From Pedobacter sp014947265 (GTDB lineage: Bacteria; Bacteroidota; Bacteroidia; Sphingobacteriales; Sphingobacteriaceae): a stretch of 64,000 nucleotides of DNA. Shown one piece after another: positions 46,874-54,559 of this stretch (position 1 is its first letter; each line of letters starts with the position of its first letter). Position numbers and translations under genes: made by a program. The stretch spans positions 62,001 through 126,000 of the forward strand of contig NZ_JADCNK010000014.1 in assembly GCF_014947265.1 (NCBI RefSeq), in the 5' to 3' direction. The notes below the pieces were generated by a model that saw only the letters and a list, made by a program, of their open reading frames with translations, was not told the DNA's origin and made no database searches.

Positions 46874-48210
46874 CTATCCGGCCTAGGAAATGATGGAAGG
46901 AGAAAACGTTAAAGCTTTAGCACCTCCTTTCGACCTACCACAGCCCAGAGGCAGCACGCCCTCCCCGATTTTTCATCGGGGAGGGCGTGCTGGCGACCAA
47001 AAAAGCTTTGACGAATTTATCCGACATCAGATCCTAGCCTTGATTTTTTGTTACTTTTTCATCAAGGAAAAAGTAAAAGCCCTTCGGTGGCTAACCGAGG
47101 CAAGACCGAGCGAAGGGAAGAATAGCGAAAGCATTAAGATTCCCGCATGCGCGAGTATGACGACCGTATTAGAAATTATACCTATATATCATGCTATCTG
47201 CCCCATGCTATCCGGCCTGGGAAATGATGGAAGGAGAAAACGTTAAAGCTTTTGCACCTCCTCTCAACCTACCACTACCCCGAGGCAGCACGCCCTCCCC
47301 GATTTTTCATCGGGGAGGGCGTGCTGGCGACCAAAAAAGCTTTGATGAATTTATCCGACATCAGTTCCAAGCCTTGATTTTTGGTTACCTTTTTATCAAG
47401 AAAAAGGTAAGAGCCCCTCGGCGGCGGTGAGCCGAGGCAAGACCGAGCGAAGGGAAGAATTAGCGAAAGCATTAAGATTCCCGCATGCGCGAGTATGACA
47501 ACCGTATTAGAAATTACACCTATATATCATGCTATCTGCCCCATGCTATCCGGCCTGGGAAATGATGGAAGGAGAAAACGTTAAAGCTTTTGCACCTCCT
47601 TTCAATCTACCACTACCCCGAGGCAGCACGCCCTCCCCGATTTTTCATCGGGGCTTGTGCTGGCGACCAAAAAAGCTTTGACGAATTTATCCGACATCAG
47701 TTCCAAGCCTTGATCTTTTGTTTCTTTTCTATCAAGAGAAAAGAAAGAGCCCTTCGGTGGCTAACCGAGGCAAGACCGAGCGAAGGGAAGAATAGCGAAA
47801 GCATTAAGATTCCCGCATGCGCGAGAATGACGACCGTATTGAAAATTATCCCTATATATCATGCTATCAGCACCTTGCTATCCGGCCTAGGAAATGATGG
47901 AAGGAGAAAACGTTAAAGCTTTTGCACCTCCTTTCAACCAACCACTAGCCCGAGGCAGCACGCCCTCCCCGATTTTTCATCGGGGGCTTGTGCTGGCGAC
48001 CAAAAAAGCTTTGACGAATTTATCCGACATCAGTTCCAAGCCTTGATCTTTTGTTTCTTTTCTATCAAGAGAAAAGAAAGAGCCCTTCGGTGGCTAACCG
48101 AGGCAAGACCGAGCGAAGGGAAGAATAGCGAAAGCATTAAGATTCCCGCATGCGCGAGAATGACGACCGTATTGAAAATTATCCCTATATATCATGCTAT
48201 CAGCACCCTG
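46874..48210 (+). repeat. Tandem array of four ~335-bp units
   Basis: Units start with CTATCCGGCCT at 46874, 47208, 47546 and 47878 (periods 334, 338, 332, 333). Each contains: GGAAATGATGGAAGGAG; a GC-rich hairpin (perfect 16-bp arms GCACGCCCTCCCCGAT/ATCGGGGAGGGCGTGC in units 1 and 2, decayed in 3 and 4); TTGA-GAATTTATCCGACATCAG; a hairpin with constant loop ATCAAG and changing stem; CCCTTCGG..CCGAGGCAAGACCG..CGAAGGG; and a CGCATGCGCGAG-ATGACGACC arm. Several open frames cross the units but follow the repeats and change frame between units, so I do not call genes here. Confidence 0.88.
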
Positions 48211-48520
48211 CTATCCGGCCTGGCAGATTTTCGCCGGAAAAAGCACGGAAATCTTTGTACCTCCCCTCATTAACCCACAACCTAAGGCAGGATCAAAGCG
48301 GGAGCGTTGGGATAAGCAAGGGGTAAGAGCCTCGATGCTGCCGCAATTAAGATTTCCGTAGGTTTTTACAAGAATTGCGTAGCAATCTTTTATACCTATA
48401 AAAAACAATATGATCACATAAAAAACGATGCAAGCCTTGATCTTTTGTTTCTTTTCTATCAAGAGAAAAGAAAGAGCCCCTCGGCGGCGGTGAGCCGAGG
48501 CAAGACTGCGCGAAGGGCAA
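48211..48520 (+). repeat. Divergent fifth array unit
   Basis: Begins CTATCCGGCCTGGCAGATT and follows the 44780-45237 version (CACGGAAATCTTTG, AGGCAGGATCAA, AAGATTTCCGTAGG) before rejoining the common 3' part, including the TTTCTTTTCT-ATCAAG-AGAAAAGAAA hairpin. Confidence 0.75.
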
Positions 48521-48602
48521 AGAAATGAACGGTAGTGAATAAATGATTTTAGTGGTCAGTTACAAAAAGATCCTTCGTACCTCAGGATGACAACCAGGCT
48601 AG

Positions 48603-48965
48603 CTACTCCCCTAACAAATTTTTATGCTTTACGCCCCAACTTTCGAGTGCATTAATAATCGGTCTCAATTCCAGGCCAATTTCGGTTAGTTCATATTCTA
48701 CCCGTGGCGGAACTTCTGCATAGACGGTTCGCTTAACAATTTTAGCTGCTTCTAATTTACGTAGCTGTAAAGTGAGCATGCGCTCGGTAATATTTGGCAA
48801 ATGTTTTTTTAACTCTCCAAATCTGAGTTTACCGTTCATTAACCACGAACAGATCACCAAAGCCCATTGCCCGCCGATAATGTTGGCCGTATAAACTTCT
48901 AAACACTCATCAGCTAAAGCTTGTTTGTTAGCATAGTTGGTAGAGGTTTCCTTGATTTTAGACAT
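48603..48965 (-). CDS. HxlR-family transcriptional regulator
   Basis: 120 residues, a winged-helix protein of the HxlR/MarR-like group: IIGGQWALVICSWLMNGKLRFGELKKHLPNITERMLTLQLRKLE and the wing VPPRVEYELTEIGLELRPI. A single Cys at the N-terminal helix (DECLE) is at the position used for redox or electrophile sensing in some members (for example HypR, QorR). It is divergent from an NAD(P)H oxidoreductase gene, 98 bases apart, a common regulator-target arrangement. Confidence 0.92.
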   Translation of the reverse strand: MSKIKETSTNYANKQALADECLEVYTANIIGGQWALVICSWLMNGKLRFGELKKHLPNITERMLTLQLRKLEAAKIVKRTVYAEVPPRVEYELTEIGLELRPIINALESWGVKHKNLLGE

Positions 48966-49028
48966 ACTTACATTTTTTATAGTACCTTACAATTGGTGGC
49001 TAATGTACAAAATAAGCGGTGATGCATC

Positions 49029-49036
49029 TATTTTTG
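49029..49036 (+). promoter_or_regulatory. Promoter of the oxidoreductase gene, -7 box
   Basis: TATTTTTG, exact TANNTTTG, 27 bases before the ATG at 49064. The divergent spacer upstream contains AGTAC (48981-48985) and TGTAC (49004-49008), candidate HxlR half-sites. Confidence 0.55.
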
Positions 49037-49063
49037 CAATTATAATCATCAAAATCTGTAAAA

Positions 49064-49594
49064 ATGAAAACATTGATCATCGTCACCCATCCCGATATTA
49101 AAAGCTCCGTAATTAACAACCGGTGGATTGAAGAATTAAGTAAATACCCCGATAAATATCTCGTCCATCAACTACATGAGGCATACCCTGATGAAAAGAT
49201 TGATGTATTGGCAGAACAAAAACTGGTTGAACAGCATGATAAAATTGTATTCCAATTCCCCTATTATTGGTTCAATTGCCCCTCACTTTTAAAAAAATGG
49301 ATGGATGAAGTACTCACTCATGGATGGGCCTATGGCAGTAAAAGCGGTTATAAATTGGCTGACAAGAAAATTGCTCTGGCCATTTCACTAGGCGTTGAAA
49401 AACACGAACTGCGTCCATCAGAAAAGTATAAATATACATTAGCAGAATTAACCCGTCCGTTCGAACTTTCTTTTCAATATGTAAAAGCCGATTACCAACC
49501 CCTGTTTGCTTATTATGGAATAGACAATAACCCATCGGAAGAGTGGATAGAAGAAAGCGTCCCTTTGTATTTAGATTTTTTAGATTCGTTATAA
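49064..49594 (+). CDS. NAD(P)H-dependent quinone oxidoreductase, flavodoxin fold
   Basis: 176 residues of the MdaB/KefF/NQO1-like group: FMN/FAD-binding QFPYYWFNCPSLLKKWMDEVLTHGWAYG is the family signature and KIALAISLGVEKHEL the following strand. It reduces quinones or electrophiles by two electrons using NAD(P)H. Divergent from the HxlR gene, which probably controls it. Followed by repeats. Confidence 0.92.
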   Translation: MKTLIIVTHPDIKSSVINNRWIEELSKYPDKYLVHQLHEAYPDEKIDVLAEQKLVEQHDKIVFQFPYYWFNCPSLLKKWMDEVLTHGWAYGSKSGYKLADKKIALAISLGVEKHELRPSEKYKYTLAELTRPFELSFQYVKADYQPLFAYYGIDNNPSEEWIEESVPLYLDFLDSL

Positions 49595-50367
49595 AGAGGA
49601 TAAAGCGAATATTTAACCGCAAAGAACACGAAGTAAAATCAGTCGTCATTTCGACTGGAGCGCAGCGGAATGGAGAAATCTTTGAACTGTGTTTTCGCTT
49701 ACTTTCAAGCGCCCTAAGCCCCTATCAGCCTATCGGCACCTTTCCCCTAAGGGAAACGACTAAAAGAAAATTCTCCTCATAACCACCCCCACCCCTCCTA
49801 AATTAGGAGGGGAGTTCCCCTCATAGTTTCAAAGGAATCAATCTATGGATGCTTTTCTCTAATCCATGCTTTCTGCACCCTACAATCCGGCCTGGCAAAT
49901 TTTCTTAGAAAAAATCAGTCGTCATTTCGACTGAAGCGCAGCGGAATGGAGAAATCTTTGAACTATGTTTTCGCTTACTTTTAAGCGTTCTAAACCCCTA
50001 TTCCGCCTATCAGTACTTTTATCCTAAGGGAAAGGACTAAAAAACAAATTACCGCACCCTGCAATATGCCCCTCGCTATCTGCTCCATGCTATCCGGCCT
50101 AGGAAATGATGGAAGGAGAAAACGTTAAAGCTTTTGCACCTCCTCTCAACCTACCACTACCCCGAGGCAGCACGCCCTCCCCGATTTTTCATCGGGGGCT
50201 TGTGCTGACGACCAAAAAAGCTTTGACGAATTTATCCGACATCAGTTCCAAGCCTTGATTTTTTGTTACTTTTTCATCAAGGAAAAGTAAAAGCCCTTCG
50301 GTGGCTAACCGAGGCAAGCCCGGGCTAGGGCAAAAAACCAGACAGTAATCAGCAAAAGAAACAAGTG
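49595..50367. repeat. Repeat block after the oxidoreductase gene
   Basis: No gene. Two direct copies (about 49644-49760 and 49917-50037) of a block starting AGTCGTCATTTCGACTG; the CCCCTCCT/AGGAGGGG block at 49770-49865; and one more partial array unit from about 50092 to 50335, with TTACTTTTTC-ATCAAG-GAAAAGTAA (one base lost in the 3' arm). Confidence 0.7.
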
Positions 50368-50955
50368 CTAAACACTAAGAATAGCAATACCACAGATTTC
50401 GTTCTGCATTAAATAAGATTGATAAGCCACTTCAAAAGCCGATCGCTTAAAATCTGTATCCAACAATTCCATTAATTCGATAATAAAATCTGACCGATTA
50501 CTCTTCTGAACAAAATTAAGCTCACCATAAGCTTTAATAATATGATCTAATACTTCAATATCATAATCAGAAAATTGTGAGTCATCAAAAGCTTCAGCCG
50601 GTGCTAAAAGAATATCATCACTCAAAGGATTTAGCGGTTCAGAAACTTCCAAATGTTTGATCATCTGACTACCATTACCTTTTTGATACTGATGGTGCGC
50701 AAATTTTACCTGCTGATAAATATCTTCAGGAACTGGCCCTAGCTTCCAAACTTTATAATTGAGCCAGGTTATCGGTACACCAGTTTGCCTAACAGCCATT
50801 TCATCGGCTAAATAAAGCAGGTTAATCGCTTTAGTTAGGAATAAAGGCTTAATCCTTTCAGCAAGATACACAAGCGCATTAAAGGCCTTATCTTGTGCTA
50901 ACGTGAATTCAATATACCGATAGAATGGCTGAGTAATCATATAAACAAAGTTCAA
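50368..50955 (-). CDS. Panacea-domain (SocA/DUF4065-like) protein
   Basis: 195 residues; the start may be Met7 (MITQPFYRY). The central part FLTKAINLLYLADEMAVRQTGVPITWLNYKVWKLGPVPEDIYQQV fits the Panacea/SocA antitoxin domain (KLLYLADK..G..I....Y...GPV). Panacea domains neutralise diverse toxins or act as protease adaptors. No obvious toxin partner is adjacent: upstream on the same strand lies a 426-residue protein of unknown function. Family assignment is moderately sure, role uncertain. Confidence 0.7.
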   Translation of the reverse strand: MNFVYMITQPFYRYIEFTLAQDKAFNALVYLAERIKPLFLTKAINLLYLADEMAVRQTGVPITWLNYKVWKLGPVPEDIYQQVKFAHHQYQKGNGSQMIKHLEVSEPLNPLSDDILLAPAEAFDDSQFSDYDIEVLDHIIKAYGELNFVQKSNRSDFIIELMELLDTDFKRSAFEVAYQSYLMQNEICGIAILSV

Positions 50956-50997
50956 CTTTACCTATGCAATGTATTTGCACCACAAAAATTATCGTAA

Positions 50998-52278
50998 TTA
51001 AACGCGTTTAACCTCATACCACCGCTCCACCCCCTCAAAAAAATCCTGATAATACCCTTTCGGTACCTGTACCCTAAAATTTACCTTACTAAAAAACCAA
51101 ACTAGTTTATAATCCATTTCAGCCTCAAGCAAATACCATAAATACGGTTTAACCCTATCGCAAACTAAAAATAGGCCAGGCTTATCGGTATTAAAATGCA
51201 GCAGTTTTCCTTTCACTTTAAGCTTAAGTTCCAGTTCGTAATAATCGCCCTCATCTTTTAAAACAAAGCTTAAAACAGGCACCTCCATCGAGAATTCAAC
51301 CAGTTTCATATCCCGCATTACAGGTTTGCCAGTAACATTGCGCAGGCCATAACTATAGAAGTAATGTGTAAAACGCTGCTGCATCAAAAGCGGTAAAGCC
51401 TTGTTCCATAACTTAAAAAGCGCGAGTTGGTTAGCATCATTAATCGCATTAATTTCGGGCAGGTTACCATTTGCGCTAAAGCGTATGGCCGCTAGCTGTT
51501 TCATGGCGAAGCAAATGCTGTTCAGCTCCTGTTGCTGTGGCGATAAGCTTATCCCATCCACATCGTTCGCATTAAACACGAAACGTTTAAAAGATTTAAC
51601 CGTTTTAAGGTAGGCCGTGGCCGAAAAAACATAAGGAATTAAAAAAGGATAATGGTTGCTGTGGAAATTCTGCAGATCTGTATTGGCGAAACAATAGCCA
51701 ATGCTAACCGGTGCCAAGCGTGCCATAGCATATTTATCCAAAAGCCTTTCCCTTGGTAATACCACCCGTTCGGTAACAGCCGGAAAATCATCACCAGGCC
51801 TAAACAAACCGCTAAATTTTTTCTTCAATGTAATGGTAAAACTGCCAGGTTTTTTAACCACATCTACATATCTCGAACGCTTATTACCCAAAGCAAAACA
51901 TTCCGGCCAGTAATATTCCTTAAAATCGCAGTAACCACTCCGCATCATGGCACGCAAAGTAAGGTAAGCATAACGCCCAAGGTAGGTTTCATCAGTATCT
52001 ACACTACAGCTCACCAGCAGGCAATCGTATTCTACCGCGATGTAAACCTTTGCTTCTTCCCCTCCCAATTTAACGTTAACGGTTAACAACCCCTGATCAA
52101 AAGAAAGCGATGTTATGGCCAACGGCTCAGGTTTTTTACCTACGCTAAAGGTGCTGTGCAATCCGATAGCTATCTGATCCAGCACCGCTAACTTTAACAC
52201 CCTGCTCCCCTTTTCGAAAGGCAGTTGATAAAACCGCGAAAGCGGTTTCCCTGCAATTGTAATTGGTTTAGTCATCAT
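50998..52278 (-). CDS. Uncharacterised 426-residue protein behind a structured leader
   Basis: I do not recognise this protein with confidence. It has no signal peptide or membrane helix; it is mixed alpha/beta, rich in Tyr, Phe and Lys, with YLGRYAYLTLRAMMRSGY, a PEC-x-x-LGNKRSRYVDV region and a C-terminal YLWYLLEAEMDYKLVWFFSK. Parts remind me of the N-terminal region of Bacteroidota SNF2-type helicases (weak impression, not testable here). Two ATGs are adjacent at the start. An ACTCGTA / TACGAGT hairpin lies immediately upstream, and a long structured leader with its own promoter precedes it. The Panacea gene follows 42 bases after its stop. Confidence 0.6.
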   Translation of the reverse strand: MMTKPITIAGKPLSRFYQLPFEKGSRVLKLAVLDQIAIGLHSTFSVGKKPEPLAITSLSFDQGLLTVNVKLGGEEAKVYIAVEYDCLLVSCSVDTDETYLGRYAYLTLRAMMRSGYCDFKEYYWPECFALGNKRSRYVDVVKKPGSFTITLKKKFSGLFRPGDDFPAVTERVVLPRERLLDKYAMARLAPVSIGYCFANTDLQNFHSNHYPFLIPYVFSATAYLKTVKSFKRFVFNANDVDGISLSPQQQELNSICFAMKQLAAIRFSANGNLPEINAINDANQLALFKLWNKALPLLMQQRFTHYFYSYGLRNVTGKPVMRDMKLVEFSMEVPVLSFVLKDEGDYYELELKLKVKGKLLHFNTDKPGLFLVCDRVKPYLWYLLEAEMDYKLVWFFSKVNFRVQVPKGYYQDFFEGVERWYEVKRV

Positions 52279-52279
52279 A

Positions 52280-52297
52280 CTCGTATGGTTTTACGAG
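52280..52297. promoter_or_regulatory. ACTCGTA/TACGAGT palindrome at a start codon
   Basis: Arms CTCGTA and TACGAG (7 bp with flanking A/T) around a six-base loop end one base before the ATG at 52278. It could be a translation-blocking hairpin or an operator. Confidence 0.5.
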
Positions 52298-52320
52298 TCT
52301 TGTTGGGGTAAAATATAAAA

Positions 52321-52512
52321 GTGGGCTTCTACCTACCATAGCTCCTTAAAGTTTCTCAGGCCTTACGTTGATATGGAATTACAGCAGAAACCCACTCTCA
52401 TTTAGAAATGCTAAAATAGCATAAACTACACAAGAATGGGCTATAAATCTACTGTTTTGCATCAACGGCCTGAGATGTGGAGCTGCAAAACTCTTATTTA
52501 TAACTCTTTATT
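52321..52512 (-). ncRNA. Candidate structured leader RNA or riboswitch-like element
   Basis: Transcribed on the minus strand from the promoter at 52520-52551, start near 52513. Long-range pairings (5' to 3' in the RNA): AGCTCC with GGAGCT, CTCAGGCC with GGCCTGAG, GTTGAT with ATCAAC, ACAGTAG with CTGCTGT, and GCCCATTCT with AGAGTGGGT, with an ATGCTA-ttt-TAGCAT hairpin at the tip. Alternatives that exclude some of these: GTTTTGCA with TGCAAAAC, and GTGGGTTTCT with AGAAGCCCAC followed by TTTTATATTTT, which looks like a terminator. The arrangement resembles a riboswitch or attenuator for the downstream 426-residue gene, or a stand-alone 6S-like rod. I cannot assign a known class. Confidence 0.55.
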
Positions 52513-52519
52513 AATTAAT

Positions 52520-52551
52520 CAAATATAACAAATCAAAAACAAAAGGACAAA
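52520..52551 (-). promoter_or_regulatory. Minus-strand promoter of the structured leader
   Basis: TTTG (52548-52551) and TATATTTG (52520-52527) on the minus strand with a 20-base spacer: both elements match the Bacteroidetes consensus. The -33 element is inside an AGGAC-aaataa-GTCCT palindrome (52544-52559). Confidence 0.7.
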
Positions 52552-52592
52552 TAAGTCCTAATATATTTTCAATAATATGCGGATTTTGCGTT

Positions 52593-52838
52593 GTGGGAAA
52601 ACAATATCGCGATCAAGAGTATCTAGTCAAAATTGGAAAACGCATTGTGGAAATTCGTGATCTTAGAAAAATCACACAGGAGAAGCTGGCAGAACTAACC
52701 GGAATTGATACTAGACAAATAGGTCGTATTGAAAGAGCTGAAACCAACGTTTCGATCAGCAGCCTTAAATTGATTACTGACCATTTAAAAATATCGGTAT
52801 CTGATTTATTGGATTTTTCTAAATCGCAAGAAAAATAA
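52593..52838 (+). CDS. Small XRE-family transcriptional regulator
   Basis: 81 residues from GTG at 52593, a single Cro/CI-type helix-turn-helix: IGKRIVEIRDLRKITQEKLAELTGIDTRQIGRIERAETNVSISSLKLITDHLKIS. Its length leaves no sensor domain. It is divergent from the structured leader and its promoter region contains the AGGAC/GTCCT palindrome, a plausible binding site. It could also control operon A. Convergent with that operon's last gene. Confidence 0.88.
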   Translation: MGKQYRDQEYLVKIGKRIVEIRDLRKITQEKLAELTGIDTRQIGRIERAETNVSISSLKLITDHLKISVSDLLDFSKSQEK

Positions 52839-52882
52839 TAAGCCCTTGGTATTATATTAAATACATTTTATACTACCAGTAG

Positions 52883-53032
52883 CGACAATTCAAGATTAAT
52901 TGCCAGCTCATTAACTATCAGCCCACCTCTAACACGATTGAAAAAATTGCAGACTTTTACAACGATTATTGGCAAGCGAAAGAGAGAAAGTGGAGCTATT
53001 GGAAAATAGATAGTTTTGAATTAATATTTTAA
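52883..53032 (+). pseudogene. Possible gene remnant without a start
   Basis: An open frame of 49 codons with no ATG, ending TAA at 53032; its second half reads NTIEKIADFYNDYWQAKERK and WSYWKIDSFELIF, which looks like the C-terminus of a real protein. Overlaps the convergent glycosylase stop by four bases. Could be the 3' remnant of a gene removed by rearrangement. Confidence 0.3.
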
Positions 53033-53511
53033 TCTGTTCTGATTATTTTCCACTCTTTAACTTTTTCATGAAAGGTTTTCCAAGTATTCGCACTACTGGG
53101 AGATGGCAAAACTCCATATATCATTAAATCAAATTCTCTCCTAACATGCTTTAAATAATAAGTTTTTGCAGCTTTACTTGCAAAGTATATTGTTTTAATA
53201 TTTGGATAATTTAAAAAAAATCCAGCAAAATCATTTGGCTTCTCCTCAATTATATTACTATCTGCACTTCCTTCCCTCTCACAATATTGAATTACATCCC
53301 ATAACGCAATCTGGTTATCAAGTAAAATTTGCTTTTTCTTAATGTAATCCTTTGTAAAGGGTTGATTATAAATTGCGAAAATAATTTTCCAAAATTGATT
53401 ACCTGCATGAGCATAATATTCTTGGAGAGCTATTGATTTTTCACCGGGCATAGTTCCAAGAATTAAAATCTTTGAATGTTCATTTACAATAGGTGGGAAA
53501 GCAGTTTTCAT
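53029..53511 (-). CDS. Family-6-like uracil/hypoxanthine-DNA glycosylase
   Basis: 160 residues. Motif 1 ILGTMPGEKS (17-26) followed by YYAHAGNQFWK is that of the hypoxanthine-DNA glycosylase group (UDG family 6) and the related Mug enzymes; motif 2 is LPSPSSANT (about 134-142). These enzymes remove deaminated bases from DNA in the cytoplasm. It is the last gene of operon A, 4 bases after the CBS-HEPN gene. A base-excision enzyme inside a helicase/HEPN operon is unusual; it may act on modified phage DNA, which is inference. Confidence 0.88.
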   Translation of the reverse strand: MKTAFPPIVNEHSKILILGTMPGEKSIALQEYYAHAGNQFWKIIFAIYNQPFTKDYIKKKQILLDNQIALWDVIQYCEREGSADSNIIEEKPNDFAGFFLNYPNIKTIYFASKAAKTYYLKHVRREFDLMIYGVLPSPSSANTWKTFHEKVKEWKIIRTD

Positions 53512-53515
53512 ATAT

Positions 53516-54526
53516 CTAGCAGTTTTTATTATAATCCATTAAAAAATTTGACATTTTTCTAAGAGTAATTAACTCATAATTTGAAATTTTGTCTGGATGA
53601 AAATGCATTACTCCGTTTCTTATCTTCCTAATAATATCTAACTCATTTATAAAATCTGCTCTTACAAAAGGTAACGCTAATGCCTCCCACATTTCAACAT
53701 TTCTTATAACAACTAAGTATTCACCAAAATTCATATCACTAATTGACTCAATTTTTCTTTCTGTATCGTCCTTAAATAGTAACTTAATAATGTCCTCCAA
53801 AACAATTTTGTTGTGAAGTATTAGTCTTAAAAAATTTTCTATTTGTTCTAATAAAATATAAGGTTCAATTTGCTCTATAAATTCTTCATTAAGATCAAAC
53901 GGAGTAATCGGTCCACGAATTTTTCTTTCTTTATCTTGAACAAAGATTACACCTGACTTGATAACTTCTCTAATAGCATCAAAAAGTGGTGTTTCAGATG
54001 AAAGAATTTTAAAATCATCATTCATAAAGTCTTTAACACAATTTGATTTTTTCTTAGCTATTAAACCTTTTGCTATAGACTTCCACCCTATAACTCCTAA
54101 AATATCGCGATCATTATTCATTACTGGTATTTGTGAAAAATCATTAGTCCAAAGAAGATGGTATGCCTTTTCAAGATCTGCATCTCTTGATATAGAAACT
54201 GGTATTTTAGAAGCAGCTTCCAAGATTGAAAGTCTACTTATTGGATCGAATTCAGTGGTATGTTCTTCACAATCTGACTTGGCATTTTTAATTTTAGCTT
54301 TATCTTTTTCTTTCAATTCAATTTCTTCATCAATCCACCCACCTTGAAAGCTTGGAACGATTATCATTTTTTCAGATTTAAGATATTCGTTAATTCTCCA
54401 TACATTTCCGCTAGTCCTTTTTTCATAAGAATCAAAACACCAAATAAGGTCACGCTTTGACATTTTAATACCCTTGCCTTCTTTTTTAATTTTCTTTACT
54501 AACTCTATAAATTCTGAGGTTGGCAT
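53516..54526 (-). CDS. CBS-pair protein with C-terminal HEPN-like domain
   Basis: 336 residues. N-terminal ~60 residues look like a small helical/winged domain (MSKRDLIWCFDSYEKRTSGNVWRIN). Two CBS repeats follow (about 95-215: AASKIPVSISRDADLEKAYHLL, FSQIPVMNNDRDILGVIGWKSI; KILSSETPLFDAIREVIKSG, GPITPFDLNEEF). The C-terminal ~110 residues are helical and end with IRKIRNGVMHFHPD, in which Arg303-x4-His308 with Asn after Arg is the HEPN RNase signature. CBS pairs bind adenosine nucleotides, so ligand-controlled RNase activity is a plausible reading. Fourth gene of operon A, 33 bases after the helicase stop. Confidence 0.75.
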   Translation of the reverse strand: MPTSEFIELVKKIKKEGKGIKMSKRDLIWCFDSYEKRTSGNVWRINEYLKSEKMIIVPSFQGGWIDEEIELKEKDKAKIKNAKSDCEEHTTEFDPISRLSILEAASKIPVSISRDADLEKAYHLLWTNDFSQIPVMNNDRDILGVIGWKSIAKGLIAKKKSNCVKDFMNDDFKILSSETPLFDAIREVIKSGVIFVQDKERKIRGPITPFDLNEEFIEQIEPYILLEQIENFLRLILHNKIVLEDIIKLLFKDDTERKIESISDMNFGEYLVVIRNVEMWEALALPFVRADFINELDIIRKIRNGVMHFHPDKISNYELITLRKMSNFLMDYNKNC

Positions 54527-54559
54527 AATATTATAAGTATTTGTTTATTTAATGACTAA

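Noticed and set aside
46890..48273. Several open frames (60-120 codons) across the tandem array, on both strands, with similar translated segments
   Set aside because: They follow the repeat units, shift frame at insertions and deletions between units, have no ribosome-binding or promoter signals, and read through palindromes; non-coding structure explains them better.
46874..48520. CRISPR array
   Set aside because: The repeat period is over 330 bases, units are similar throughout, there are no short constant repeats with unique spacers and no cas genes.
52321..52512. tmRNA, RNase P RNA or SRP RNA
   Set aside because: No tRNA-like ends, no GAGGAAAGTCC-type RNase P core and no SRP GGAAGCAGCC-type loop are present.
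53958..54347. 129-codon plus-strand frame inside the CBS-HEPN gene, and similar long antisense frames in the helicase and purL genes
   Set aside because: Shadows of real genes on the opposite strand, with Ser/Leu/Ile-rich composition and no signals.
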